Notes: generated from the sequence alone by a model not told the origin. A DNA stretch of 34,497 nucleotides from Clostridiales bacterium Firm_04 (GCA_001603005.1 LVAJ01000042.1:1-34497); one strand, 5' to 3'. Positions 23,827-32,175 are shown, numbered from the stretch's first letter. Numbers and translations: made by a program.

Positions 23827-24387
23827 ATGCCGCAATCTCAATTTCAGCGCATGATGTTTGCGCTCCTGACAGTCATCATCACAGTGCATGCCTATGTATT
23901 TTACAGCCTGTATATGATTAACGGCAGTACATTTCTGGCAATTACAGGTGCGCATTCTGTGCTGTCCGCGATTCGCGAAATGGGCGGCGTTGCCGTCTGG
24001 GGCAAGCCGGTGCCGATCTGGGGCGTCGTTCTGATCGAGTTTTTGTTCGCATATACGTTAGAAAACGTGCTCGGCAGTCCCCTTTCGTTCAAGCTGGTCT
24101 GCCGACATTTCGATCCGCGCAGCACACATCCGGTACTGTTCGAGACCGCGATCATCAGCGCCACCGTCGCGATCATGTGCCCGTCAATGAGTCTGATCGC
24201 CGCATGGATCTACTATCCGTATAACCAGATGCCGTTTAATATCTTCACGTTCCTCGCAAACTGGGGAAAACTAGTCTGCTTTAACTTCCCTTTTGCATTG
24301 CTTTCGCAATTATTCTTCATTCAGCCGCTTGTCCGGACGCTGTTCCGCGCAATTTTTGTCCGGAAGCGCGCAGCAGAAGCAGCATAA
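23827..24387 (+). CDS. DUF2798-like four-helix membrane protein
   Basis: A 186-residue integral membrane protein with four hydrophobic helices (about 10-30, 62-80, 105-127, 140-165). The first and last quarters resemble the DUF2798 repeat (a Q-R-x-x-F-A-L-L start; an N-W-x-K ... F-P-F-A-L-L-x-Q-L-F ... P-L-V-R end), so it is probably two repeats of that unit. The function of DUF2798 is unknown; small-solute transport is a guess. The ATG at 23827 follows an AAAGGAAG site. The open frame upstream runs through the structured leader and is not coding. The single-gene transcript begins at the promoter at 23630 and ends at the terminator at 24431. Confidence 0.72.
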   Translation: MPQSQFQRMMFALLTVIITVHAYVFYSLYMINGSTFLAITGAHSVLSAIREMGGVAVWGKPVPIWGVVLIEFLFAYTLENVLGSPLSFKLVCRHFDPRSTHPVLFETAIISATVAIMCPSMSLIAAWIYYPYNQMPFNIFTFLANWGKLVCFNFPFALLSQLFFIQPLVRTLFRAIFVRKRAAEAA

Positions 24388-24430
24388 CGCAAAATCTGCA
24401 CATTCAAATCAAAATCAAATCGCATCATTC

Positions 24431-24464
24431 ACACGGTCTGCCGCATGCAAGACCGTGTTTTTTT
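24431..24464 (+). terminator. Terminator after the DUF2798-like gene
   Basis: A perfect 9-bp stem ACACGGTCT/AGACCGTGT (24431-24439 with 24450-24458) followed by a run of seven T. Confidence 0.92.
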
Positions 24465-24509
24465 GTGCAGATAAGCAGAAAATACGTGTTCAGCTGGAAA
24501 TCGAGCCTT

Positions 24510-24530
24510 AACCTATTGACAAAATAGGTT
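24510..24530 (+). promoter_or_regulatory. Operator dyad over the suf promoter
   Basis: AACCTATT-N5-AATAGGTT is a perfect 8-bp inverted repeat (24510-24517, 24523-24530) that covers the whole -35 box and part of the spacer. The position predicts repression. Rrf2-family Fe-S sensors (IscR-like) bind dyads of this size upstream of suf genes in Clostridia, which makes one the likely ligand. The regulator gene is not in the window. Confidence 0.65.
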
Positions 24531-24544
24531 TTATGTGTTATAAT
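24516..24544 (+). promoter_or_regulatory. Promoter of the suf operon
   Basis: Perfect TTGACA (24516-24521) and TATAAT (24539-24544) hexamers lie 17 bp apart. The roughly 75-nt leader contains a TTTGGAT/ATCCAAA hairpin (24586-24592, 24595-24601) just before the SufC ribosome site. Confidence 0.9.
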
Positions 24545-24625
24545 ACATACAATCTCTATTGCAGAACTAGGAATTGAATTTCCGATTTGGATCAATCCAA
24601 ACATTATTTGAAAGGGCGATGCGAA

Positions 24626-25366
24626 ATGGCATTACTGAAAATAGACAATTTGTCAGCAGGTATTGAAGAAAAAGAACTGCTGCACGGCGTTACACTGACC
24701 GTCAGCACCGGCGAAACCCATGTCCTCATGGGACCGAACGGCGCCGGAAAATCGACGCTCGGTTACACGATCATGGGCAGTCCGGAGTATACCGTCACGG
24801 GCGGAAAGATCCTGTTTGACGGCGAAGATATCACCGAGGAAAGTGCGGATCAGCGCGCAAAACGCGGCATCTTCCTGTCGTTTCAGAATCCGATTGAAAT
24901 TCCGGGCATCTCACTTTCCGACTTTCTGCGCAATGCATTAGAGGAGCAGACCGGCACGCGCATGAAGCTCTGGGATTACAAAAAGCAGCTCAAAGCAGCA
25001 ATGGAAGTGCTGCAAATGGACAGCGCCTATGCCGACCGCGACCTGAATGTCGGTTTTTCCGGCGGCGAGAAGAAAAAGGCAGAGATCCTGCAGCTGCTGA
25101 TGCTGAAGCCGAAGCTTGCAATTCTGGACGAAACCGACTCCGGACTGGACGTCGATGCAGTCAAAACGGTATCAGCCGGCATCGCAGAATATCGCAAAAA
25201 TTGCGACGGTGCGCTGCTTATCATCACGCACAACACAAAAATTCTGGAGTCTCTCCATGTTGATCATACGCATGTGATTGCAGACGGCAAAATCGTCGCA
25301 GAAGGCGGTGCCGAGCTGGTCGATGCGATCAATGAAAACGGCTACGAGAACTACGTCGGGAAGTGA
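24626..25366 (+). CDS. sufC: SufC, Fe-S cluster assembly ATPase
   Basis: Soluble ABC-type ATPase of the SufBCD scaffold, which powers Fe-S cluster building (246 residues, usual length). Walker A GPNGAGKST (36-44), signature F-S-G-G-E-K-K-K (144-151), Walker B L-D168-E169 continuing into T-D-S-G-L-D, and H202 in the H-loop are all as in known SufC proteins. The ATG at 24626 follows AAAGGG; an upstream in-frame ATG at 24587 would add 13 residues not typical of the family. It is the first gene of sufCBDSU, and its stop overlaps a possible GTG start of sufB. Confidence 0.95.
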   Translation: MALLKIDNLSAGIEEKELLHGVTLTVSTGETHVLMGPNGAGKSTLGYTIMGSPEYTVTGGKILFDGEDITEESADQRAKRGIFLSFQNPIEIPGISLSDFLRNALEEQTGTRMKLWDYKKQLKAAMEVLQMDSAYADRDLNVGFSGGEKKKAEILQLLMLKPKLAILDETDSGLDVDAVKTVSAGIAEYRKNCDGALLIITHNTKILESLHVDHTHVIADGKIVAEGGAELVDAINENGYENYVGK

Positions 25367-25371
25367 GCAAT

Positions 25372-26781
25372 ATGAAACAAAAAACACAGGTTGACGACAT
25401 CGACCGTGAAAGATATGACTTCCGGTTCGATGAAGATCCGGAAGCGATGCTGGCTAGCGGTATCACGCCTGAGATCATCGAGGAAATCTCGGAAGAAAAA
25501 GGCGATCCGGAATGGATGCGGAAATTCCGCCTGCATGCATTGGAAATATTTGCACGAACAGAAATGCCGAACTGGGGACCTTCGATCGCAGGTCTTGACA
25601 TGAGCAATATCGTTACATATATTCGACCGAAATCGCGCATGAACACTGACTGGAACGATGTTCCGACCGAGATCAAAGAGACATTTGAGCGTCTTGGCAT
25701 CCCGCAGGCAGAGCGCGAATCGCTCGCAGGCGTCGGTGCGCAGTACGATTCCGAGCTTGTCTATCACAATGTCCGCCGCGAGGTCGCGGAGTCCGGTGTC
25801 GTCTATACGGACCTCGAAAGTGCCATGCACGATCCGCGCTACGCCGAAATGATCCGAACGCATTTTATGAAAATTGTCCCCCCGACGGATCACAAATTCG
25901 CGGCGCTGCACGGCGCGGTCTGGTCGGGCGGTTCCTTTGTTTACGTGCCCGCCGGCGTGCATCTCGAAATCCCGCTCCAATCGTATTTCCGGCTGAACGC
26001 GAAGGGCGCCGGACAGTTCGAGCACACGCTGATCATCGTCGAGGATGACGCGTACCTGCACTTCATCGAGGGGTGCTCCGCCCCAAAATATTACGAAGCC
26101 GGACTGCATGCCGGATGCGTGGAATTGTATGTCGGAAAGCGCGCAACACTGCGATATTCGACGATCGAGAACTGGTCGAAAAACATGTACAATCTCAACA
26201 CAAAGCGCGCAATTGTCGAAGAAGGCGGACGCATCGAATGGGTATCCGGCAGCTTCGGCTCCCATGTCTCATACCTCTATCCGATGAGCATTTTGTCCGG
26301 AAAAGGCGCCCACGCCGAGTTTACCGGCATCACATTTGCAGGCGCTGGTCAGAACCTCGATACCGGCGCAAAAATCGTCCATGCAGCGCCGGAAACGACC
26401 TCACACATGGACACAAAATCCATTTCTAAAAGCGGCGGTATCAGCACATTCCGCAGCGCCGTTACCGTTCAGGAAAACGCAATAAATTCCAAATCGTCAG
26501 TCAGCTGTGAGTCGCTGATGCTGGACGGATTGTCACGTTCTGACACGATTCCGGTCATGGATATCCGAACCGATCAGGCAGATATCGGACACGAAGCAAA
26601 AATCGGCAGAATCAGCGATGATGCTGTGTTTTATCTGATGTCCCGCGGACTGGATGAACAACGTGCAAGAGCGATGATCGTCAGCGGATTTGCAGACAAT
26701 GTGTCCAAAGAACTGCCGTTGGAATACGCAATGGAAATGAACAATTTAATCCGGCTTGAAATGACCGGAACGATCGGATAA
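25372..26781 (+). CDS. sufB: SufB, Fe-S scaffold subunit
   Basis: Scaffold subunit on which the Fe-S cluster is assembled, in complex with SufC and SufD (469 residues). Family hallmarks are seen: W-S-G-G-S-F-V-Y-V-P-x-G-V, a G-C-S-A-P segment, and the conserved S-V-S-C379-E380-S-L-M-L-D-G motif, whose cysteine is the persulfide acceptor in Escherichia coli SufB. The C-terminus M-E-M-N-N-L-I-R-L-E-M is typical. The start could be the GTG at 25363 overlapping the sufC stop or the ATG at 25372; the ATG is preferred because GGGAAGTGAG is well placed for it. Confidence 0.95.
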   Translation: MKQKTQVDDIDRERYDFRFDEDPEAMLASGITPEIIEEISEEKGDPEWMRKFRLHALEIFARTEMPNWGPSIAGLDMSNIVTYIRPKSRMNTDWNDVPTEIKETFERLGIPQAERESLAGVGAQYDSELVYHNVRREVAESGVVYTDLESAMHDPRYAEMIRTHFMKIVPPTDHKFAALHGAVWSGGSFVYVPAGVHLEIPLQSYFRLNAKGAGQFEHTLIIVEDDAYLHFIEGCSAPKYYEAGLHAGCVELYVGKRATLRYSTIENWSKNMYNLNTKRAIVEEGGRIEWVSGSFGSHVSYLYPMSILSGKGAHAEFTGITFAGAGQNLDTGAKIVHAAPETTSHMDTKSISKSGGISTFRSAVTVQENAINSKSSVSCESLMLDGLSRSDTIPVMDIRTDQADIGHEAKIGRISDDAVFYLMSRGLDEQRARAMIVSGFADNVSKELPLEYAMEMNNLIRLEMTGTIG

Positions 26782-26792
26782 GGAGGCGCAAT

Positions 26793-27803
26793 ATGAAACA
26801 GATTAGAGTGAATCAACTCCCGACGCCGACCTACCGTTGGCTCGGCGTCAATGATGCAATTGCAGAACTGCCTGAAGCAAAATCTGCCGAGCCTTGTTTT
26901 ACTGCTCCCGACGGCATAGAAATCAAAAATTGCGATTTACAATCTGATCACATTTTATCGGAATCTCAAAATGAACTTTCTTCATTTTTTGCGGATTCAT
27001 GCACATTTTCCTATCTGATCACAGGATCATCGGAGCAACCTCTCCATGTACAAATTCCGAACAACGGTTCAAACTTCTTTTTCATTCATGCCAAATCTGA
27101 CAGTAAAATCACTGTCATCATGCATACGCAGGCGGAGCACAACGCTTTCCGTACACAGATCAAAGCGGATCCGTATGCTGCGATCAAGCTCGTGCAGATC
27201 ATCCGGAACGGAAAATCCGTCAGCGATATCGACGCAGATATTGCGGAAAATGCACATTTTGAACTGGTTCAGATTTTTTTAGAATCTGACAATGCCATTG
27301 CCGGAACGACCGTTTCATTAAAAGGAAGAAACTCCGTATTTACGTCGAATATCGGGTATCTCCTTGATCATAATAACGCACTGGATATCAACCTCAATAT
27401 CATTCAGAACGGCAAAAAAAGCGAATCCGAAACGGATGTAAAAGGCGTCCTGCGCGGTTCCGCAAAGAAAACATTTCGCGGTACAATTGATTTCCGCAAC
27501 GGCGCATCCGGCGCGAAGGGTGCCGAACGTGAGGATGTTCTGCTGATGAACAGCCATGTCCAGAACAAAACCGTTCCGGTCATTCTTTGCGCTGAGGAAG
27601 ATGTTGCCGGCTCGCACGGCGCATCAATCGGTCAGATCGACGCATCTCACATTTTTTACATGCAGTCACGCGGGATTCCGGAAGACCGTATCACGGAAAT
27701 CATTGCGCAGTCGAAGCTCGGCAGTGTCATCCGTGCGATCGGAGATCCCGAAACAGAACGCAGCATCTATCTTGCGATCGGAAAGGAAGATCCGGATGAA
27801 TGA
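26793..27803 (+). CDS. sufD: SufD, Fe-S scaffold subunit
   Basis: Partner of SufB in the SufBC2D scaffold (336 residues, short in the N-terminal region, as is common in Clostridia). The conserved C-terminal part has the S-H275-G-A-S-I-G-Q-I-D motif, whose histidine is needed for cluster assembly in Escherichia coli SufD, followed by the F-Y-M-Q-S-R-G-I helix shared with SufB. An AAGGAGG site precedes the ATG. It lies 11 bp after sufB and its stop overlaps the sufS start. Confidence 0.93.
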   Translation: MKQIRVNQLPTPTYRWLGVNDAIAELPEAKSAEPCFTAPDGIEIKNCDLQSDHILSESQNELSSFFADSCTFSYLITGSSEQPLHVQIPNNGSNFFFIHAKSDSKITVIMHTQAEHNAFRTQIKADPYAAIKLVQIIRNGKSVSDIDADIAENAHFELVQIFLESDNAIAGTTVSLKGRNSVFTSNIGYLLDHNNALDINLNIIQNGKKSESETDVKGVLRGSAKKTFRGTIDFRNGASGAKGAEREDVLLMNSHVQNKTVPVILCAEEDVAGSHGASIGQIDASHIFYMQSRGIPEDRITEIIAQSKLGSVIRAIGDPETERSIYLAIGKEDPDE

Positions 27804-29013
27804 GTTTACATTAAAATCTGATTTTCCAGTATTTACGAAATATCCGGATCTTGTATATCTGGACAATTCCGCCACAACACAAAAGCCGCAGGCAGTTCTG
27901 AACGCTGTGGCGCAATACTATGAATCCGAAAACGCGAACCCATTGCGCGGTTTATATGACCTCAGTCAGAAAGCGACTGAAGTCTATGAAAACGCAAGAA
28001 TTGCGGTTCGCGATTTCATCGGCGCATCGGACGAACGAGAGATCATTTTCACGCGGAACGCTACAGAAAGCCTGAATCTCATTGCGTACAGCTGGGGCAA
28101 AGCCAATCTGCATGCAAGCGACGAGATCCTCGTGCAAATTTCCGAGCACCACAGCAATCTGCTTCCGTGGCAGCATCTTGCAAAGGAAACCGGTGCTGTC
28201 CTGCGCTATCTCGACTGCTACAAATCCGGAACATACTCGTTACAATCTCTGAAACAGTCCTTGACTCCGAACACAAAAATCTTCGCAGCAGCGCAGATTT
28301 CAAATGTATTCGGCCAGCTTTATCCGATCAAAGAGTACGCACAAATCTGCCACAATAACGGAACAATGATCATCTGTGACGGTGCGCAGAGTGTCCCGCA
28401 TATTCCGGTGAATGTGCAGGACCTTGATGTTGATTTCCTTGCATTTTCCGGACACAAGATGCTCGCGCCAATGGGCATCGGCGTGCTTTACGGCAAGCAT
28501 GCGCTGCTCGAATCCATGCCGCCGTTTCTCACAGGCGGCGAAATGATCGAATACGTAACGCGCGAAACCGCAACATATGCCGAATTTCCGCACAAATTTG
28601 AAGCCGGTACTGTCAATGCCGGCGGTGCAGCCGGACTGCATGCCGCGATCCGTTATCTGAACGCGCTGGGCTTTCCGGAGATCCAGCGGCGAGAGGACAA
28701 ACTGACCGCGCTTGCCTTTGCAGAAATGCAGAAGATCCCGCATGTTCATATCATCGGCGGAGACACGCCGGACGCGCATCACGGCATTCTTTCCTTTACG
28801 GTTGATGACGTTCATCCGCATGACATTGCCGCGATTTTCAATGCGGACAATGTTGCGATCCGTGCCGGTCATCACTGCGCACAGCCGCTGCATCGTCATC
28901 TCGGAATCCCCGCCTCTGCGCGCATGAGCATCGCATTCTACAACGATGAATCTGATATCGAGAAATTCGTAGATACGTTAAAATCTATCAGAAGGAGAAT
29001 GGGCTATGTCTGA
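27796..29013 (+). CDS. sufS: SufS, cysteine desulfurase
   Basis: PLP-dependent cysteine desulfurase that supplies sulfur to the scaffold (405 residues, usual length). The cofactor lysine is K221 in F-S-G-H-K. H118/H119 in S-E-H-H-S-N and D195 in C-D-G-A-Q bind PLP. The active-site cysteine is C361 in R-A-G-H-H-C-A-Q-P. The ATG at 27796 lies within the sufD stop region (8-bp overlap) with AAAGGAAG upstream, so translation is coupled. The longer open frame upstream lies inside sufD and is not coding. Confidence 0.95.
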   Translation: MNEFTLKSDFPVFTKYPDLVYLDNSATTQKPQAVLNAVAQYYESENANPLRGLYDLSQKATEVYENARIAVRDFIGASDEREIIFTRNATESLNLIAYSWGKANLHASDEILVQISEHHSNLLPWQHLAKETGAVLRYLDCYKSGTYSLQSLKQSLTPNTKIFAAAQISNVFGQLYPIKEYAQICHNNGTMIICDGAQSVPHIPVNVQDLDVDFLAFSGHKMLAPMGIGVLYGKHALLESMPPFLTGGEMIEYVTRETATYAEFPHKFEAGTVNAGGAAGLHAAIRYLNALGFPEIQRREDKLTALAFAEMQKIPHVHIIGGDTPDAHHGILSFTVDDVHPHDIAAIFNADNVAIRAGHHCAQPLHRHLGIPASARMSIAFYNDESDIEKFVDTLKSIRRRMGYV

Positions 29014-29446
29014 ATCCTTTTACGATGAAGTGCTGATCGACCACAATCTGCATCCGCAGCATCAGCATGCATTACCGACCGCAACATGTTCCCATGCCGG
29101 TATGAATCCGTCCTGCGGCGACGAGATCACGCTGCATCTTGAACTGCATGACGGCGTCATTTCCGGCGGCTCATACACCGGCGTCGGATGTGCGATTTCG
29201 CAGGCATCCGCTGACATCATGCTCGATCTCGTCATCGGCAGAACCCCGCAGGAAGCGCAGCATCTCCGTGAGCTGTTCATGAAGATGATCGCCGGCGAGA
29301 TCAACGACGATGAACTCGAGGAACTGGAAGAAGCCGGCGCGCTGCAAAATATTTCCAAAATGCCTGCACGCGTCAAATGTGCAGAGCTCGGATGGCGCAC
29401 ATTGGGCGCCTTGCTCGATGAAGCTGCTTCGGGCAATATCACCTGA
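29006..29446 (+). CDS. sufU: SufU, sulfur-transfer protein
   Basis: Zinc-dependent sulfur acceptor that takes persulfide from SufS (146 residues). The zinc ligands are C37-G-D39 in N-P-S-C-G-D, C62 in G-V-G-C-A-I-S, and C125 in R-V-K-C-A-E-L-G-W, exactly the SufU pattern (the IscU family without the scaffold histidine). It overlaps sufS by 8 bp with AGAAGGAG upstream. It is the last gene of the operon, with a terminator 38 bp downstream. Confidence 0.95.
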   Translation: MSESFYDEVLIDHNLHPQHQHALPTATCSHAGMNPSCGDEITLHLELHDGVISGGSYTGVGCAISQASADIMLDLVIGRTPQEAQHLRELFMKMIAGEINDDELEELEEAGALQNISKMPARVKCAELGWRTLGALLDEAASGNIT

Positions 29447-29483
29447 TTTTCGACTTCTCATTTTTTGCGCTCATACGAAAACA

Positions 29484-29517
29484 AATCGCTCCGGTCATCT
29501 GATCGGGGCGATTTTTG
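29484..29517 (+). terminator. Terminator of the suf operon
   Basis: An 11-bp stem (29484-29494 with 29505-29515, one G-U pair) ending in a T run (29513-29517). Confidence 0.88.
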
Positions 29518-29590
29518 AGAAATCAGCGTACGATTTCCACAAAATTCGGTGAATTACTTCATTTTATCCACTATTTATGGATTTTGTATG

Positions 29591-29619
29591 TTGACGCCGA
29601 CGCAATATTTCGTTACAAT
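29591..29619 (+). promoter_or_regulatory. Promoter of the GH5 gene
   Basis: TTGACG (29591-29596) and TACAAT (29614-29619) are 17 bp apart, about 165 bp upstream of the GH5 start codon. Confidence 0.75.
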
Positions 29620-29683
29620 AATAGCAGACACGGACAGCCTGTGTGTATGCAGGCGCACAGCTGCCGTCTGATGTCTCCCCCTC

Positions 29684-29731
29684 TGAATGCGATCGGATCC
29701 ACGCCCCCGTAACAGCGCGGATCCACGCATT
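29684..29731 (+). promoter_or_regulatory. Long hairpin in the GH5 leader
   Basis: GAATGCG (29684-29690) pairs with CGCATTC (29725-29731). Inside it GGATCC (29694-29699) pairs with GGATCC (29718-29723), and CGC with GCG, closing a 10-nt loop. A short CTTTTG follows. It is about 16 bp of interrupted stem in the untranslated leader and could be an attenuator or an mRNA stabiliser. No aptamer is recognised. Confidence 0.5.
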
Positions 29732-29782
29732 CCTTTTGTCCTGCATCAAAACAGAGGGACGAACTGCAAGGGAGATTATGAT

Positions 29783-31126
29783 ATGAAACTTCGCAAATTC
29801 GTCATTTTCGCGATATCCTTCGCGCTGTTTTCTGCAAGCATCCCCGCGCCAACGGCATCCGCTTCCGAAATGCGGGATATCACAACAACCGAGCTCGTGC
29901 ATGACATGGGCATCGGCATCAACCTCGGCAACACTTTTGAAGCCTGCGGCAACTGGATTGCCGAGTTCAGCAAGGGCGAACCGACCGACTATGAAACTGC
30001 ATGGGGCAGTCCGGTCATCACAAAGCAGATCATCGAGGGCATGGCAAAGGAAGGCTTCGGCGTCCTGCGCATACCGGTCGCGTGGTCGAACATGATGCCG
30101 CAGGACGGCAACTATACGATCAGCCCTGCCTATGCCGAACGCGTCCGCGAGGTCGTAGACTGGACGATCGGCAGCGGCATGTACGCGATCATCAACATCC
30201 ACTGGGACGGCGGCTGGGTGAACGACTTCCCGAAGAACAAGGACGAAAGCATGAAGCGCTACCGCCGAATGTGGACACAGATTGCGGAGCATTTTCAGGA
30301 TTACAGCGACTACCTCATCTTCGAGTCGCAGAACGAGGAGCTCGGCTGGGACACGGTCTGGAATCCGTGGGGCAGCACCGAGGGCAAATCGGAAGCCTAC
30401 GCGCTTTGCAACGAGATCAATCAGGCTTTTGTTGACGTCATCCGCAGTTCCGGCGGCAACAATCCGCAGCGGCATCTGCTGATTTCGGGTTACAACACGG
30501 GCATCGACCGCACCTGCGATCCGCTGTTCAAAATGCCGGACGATCCCGCAAACCGCATGGCAGTTTCGGTGCATTATTATTCCCCCGCGGGCTTTGCGAT
30601 TCTGGAGGAAGATGCGGACTGGGGCAAGGCGGTGCCGACATGGGGCAGCGACGAAGACCTCGCATCGCTGCGCAATGAAATGCAGATGATGAAAACGCAT
30701 TTTACCGATCAGGGCATTCCGGTGATCATCGGCGAGTACGGCTGTCCGACGAAAAACAAGGAGCCGGAATCAGTCCGTCGATTTCTTTCAACGGTCTGTG
30801 CCGAGGCATACAAATACGGGCATTGTCCGGTCATGTGGGCGACGCCGGGCGGGCATTATGACCGCGATGCCTGTCAGCTGACCGACCGCGCCCTTCAGCA
30901 GGCATTATACGCTGTTGCCGGCAAACCGTATCAGCCGCGGCAAACCATACTGCGCGGCGACATCAACGGCGACCGCACGCTGACAGCAGCCGATGCCGTA
31001 GCACTTCAGCAATATCTGCTGCACGCGCTGGAGCTTCCGGCGAGCAGTCCGGCAGATCTGAACGACGACGGTGCCGTGAACGCTGCCGATCTCAGCATAT
31101 TGAAATCCATGCTGCTTGCGGCGTAA
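29783..31126 (+). CDS. GH5 glycoside hydrolase with C-terminal dockerin
   Basis: Secreted cellulase-type enzyme (447 residues). A signal peptide covers 1-28 (basic start, hydrophobic core, A-S-A end). The GH5 domain spans about 35-375: the start G-I-N-L-G-N-T-F-E, N-I-H140-W, acid/base E185 in Q-N-E185-E, H264-Y-Y and nucleophile E318 in I-I-G-E-Y-G are all in order. The C-terminal dockerin (391-447) has two calcium-binding repeats, G-D-I-N-G-D-x-T-L-T-A-A-D and A-D-L-N-D-D-G-A-V-N-A-A-D, each followed by a helix. It would dock the enzyme to a cohesin on a scaffoldin, as in ruminococcal cellulosomes. Beta-1,4-glucanase activity is likely; mannanase or xyloglucanase is possible. AAGGGAG precedes the ATG at 29783. 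Confidence 0.92.
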   Translation: MKLRKFVIFAISFALFSASIPAPTASASEMRDITTTELVHDMGIGINLGNTFEACGNWIAEFSKGEPTDYETAWGSPVITKQIIEGMAKEGFGVLRIPVAWSNMMPQDGNYTISPAYAERVREVVDWTIGSGMYAIINIHWDGGWVNDFPKNKDESMKRYRRMWTQIAEHFQDYSDYLIFESQNEELGWDTVWNPWGSTEGKSEAYALCNEINQAFVDVIRSSGGNNPQRHLLISGYNTGIDRTCDPLFKMPDDPANRMAVSVHYYSPAGFAILEEDADWGKAVPTWGSDEDLASLRNEMQMMKTHFTDQGIPVIIGEYGCPTKNKEPESVRRFLSTVCAEAYKYGHCPVMWATPGGHYDRDACQLTDRALQQALYAVAGKPYQPRQTILRGDINGDRTLTAADAVALQQYLLHALELPASSPADLNDDGAVNAADLSILKSMLLAA

Positions 31127-31147
31127 TTTGCATAATATATAGTATAA

Positions 31148-31181
31148 CGGGAACAACGCGCGCAAGTTGTTCCCGTTTTTT
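31148..31181 (+). terminator. Terminator of the GH5 gene
   Basis: A perfect 10-bp stem CGGGAACAAC/GTTGTTCCCG (31148-31157 with 31166-31175), an 8-nt loop and six T. Confidence 0.95.
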
Positions 31182-31249
31182 GCGCGGGCAGTGCCCGCCG
31201 CCGTGATAACGCCCATGAAGCGGAATTGCATTTTTTGCCCCCTCTCCCA

Positions 31250-31278
31250 TTGCGTTTTTCCGCATTATATGCTATAAG
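31250..31278 (+). promoter_or_regulatory. Promoter in repeat copy A
   Basis: TTGCGT (31250-31255) and TATAAG (31273-31278) are 17 bp apart. There is no gene before copy B, so it would add a second start site for the same downstream gene or be a relic. Confidence 0.55.
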
Positions 31279-31345
31279 CGGGCAGTGCCCGCCGCCGTAA
31301 TTGCTCCCATGAAGCGAAACAGCATGTTTTTTGCATCCTCACCCA

Positions 31346-31374
31346 TTGCACTTTCCTTCATTTTATGCTATAAT
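31346..31374 (+). promoter_or_regulatory. Promoter in repeat copy B
   Basis: TTGCAC (31346-31351) and TATAAT (31369-31374) are 17 bp apart, 55 bp before the 227-residue protein. Confidence 0.75.
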
Positions 31375-31429
31375 TTGTCATATCAGCAGCAATTTTGTCT
31401 GCAAATACGCTGAATTGCAGGTGCTTCAT

Positions 31430-32113
31430 ATGAAATTGATCAAGGACATTCGGATATACAGAAGTCAAACGGAAAATATTGCCGGCAGCTCCATGCCGCA
31501 GCAGTTTTCCAATTATGCGCTTCATATTACTGCCCATCGAATTGCAATGAAATTGCGGGAAAACGGGTTTTCTCTCGGCGATTTCGACCATTTATACATC
31601 AATCTCACGACCTATCCGGTCGCAGATCAGCTTGCGCCGTCCAAAAGAGGTTCCGATCCGTTCCATAAATGGTACCGCGAATATGACGCTGAAATCAGTC
31701 CGCAGTTTTATGACACACTGGAAACGCCGCAGTGCATCCGTCCCGTCACGGAAATTCTGGAACAGGTTTTGCAGAAATTCTTCTGCACATCGCAATATGA
31801 TCCTGAACTGATCCGCGCCTGCATATCGGATGCGCTCACACAAGGCACGCAGATGCTTATGAAATACAAGGAAAAGCAGGCATCCGGACGCAAGGCAATA
31901 TTATACCTGCGATATCTGGACAACGGGCGGTATTTTCCGCTGCTCAGGGTATATGATGCAGATGATACGCTGCTTCTGGAACAGGATCTTCCGGAAACGA
32001 ATCATCTGGATGCATACGGCACGATCCGGCTCAGTGCCAAAAGGGTGACCATTCAGCCAAAAAAGAGTGCCTGCGCACAAACACCGGAACCGCTCACATT
32101 TTTTATCCCATGA
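31430..32113 (+). CDS. Unknown 227-residue protein
   Basis: I do not recognise this protein. It has no signal peptide or membrane segment and is a mixed alpha/beta, probably cytoplasmic protein. The middle (about 55-85) contains an L-Y-I-N-L-T-T segment and a charged W-Y-R-E-Y-D stretch; the C-terminal third is beta-rich (I-L-Y-L-R-Y-L-D-N-G-R-Y and similar strands). The ATG at 31430 is preferred because upstream codons would lie in the promoter; AGGTG is a weak ribosome site. Its final codons F-F-I-P overlap the start of the third promoter-repeat copy. It is a single-gene unit between two copies of that repeat; the function is unknown. Confidence 0.65.
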   Translation: MKLIKDIRIYRSQTENIAGSSMPQQFSNYALHITAHRIAMKLRENGFSLGDFDHLYINLTTYPVADQLAPSKRGSDPFHKWYREYDAEISPQFYDTLETPQCIRPVTEILEQVLQKFFCTSQYDPELIRACISDALTQGTQMLMKYKEKQASGRKAILYLRYLDNGRYFPLLRVYDADDTLLLEQDLPETNHLDAYGTIRLSAKRVTIQPKKSACAQTPEPLTFFIP

Positions 32114-32175
32114 AGCAAAATATTTCATTTTATATCCGCTCTCCCATTGCACTTTTCAGGATAATATGTTATAAT
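32107..32175 (+). promoter_or_regulatory. Third copy of the promoter cassette
   Basis: CCCATGAAGC (32107-32116, overlapping the preceding stop codon), then CTCCCATTGCAC with the -35 TTGCAC (32147-32152) and TATAAT (32170-32175), spacing 17 bp. The distance from CCCATGAAGC to the -10 end is 69 bp, the same as in copy B. It drives the large hydrolase gene. Confidence 0.8.

Larger units (their letters stand above)
31184..31374 (+). repeat. Tandem 94-96 bp promoter-bearing repeat, two copies
   Basis: Copy A (31184-31277) and copy B (31278-31373) each begin with GCGGGCAGTGCCCGC (a tight palindrome), pass CCCATGAAGCG, a T-rich stretch ending in TTGC, and CCCATTGC, and end in TATGCTATAA. A shorter third copy without the GC palindrome lies at 32107-32175. 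Each copy contains a well-formed promoter. The tandem arrangement suggests duplication of a promoter module. Confidence 0.85.
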
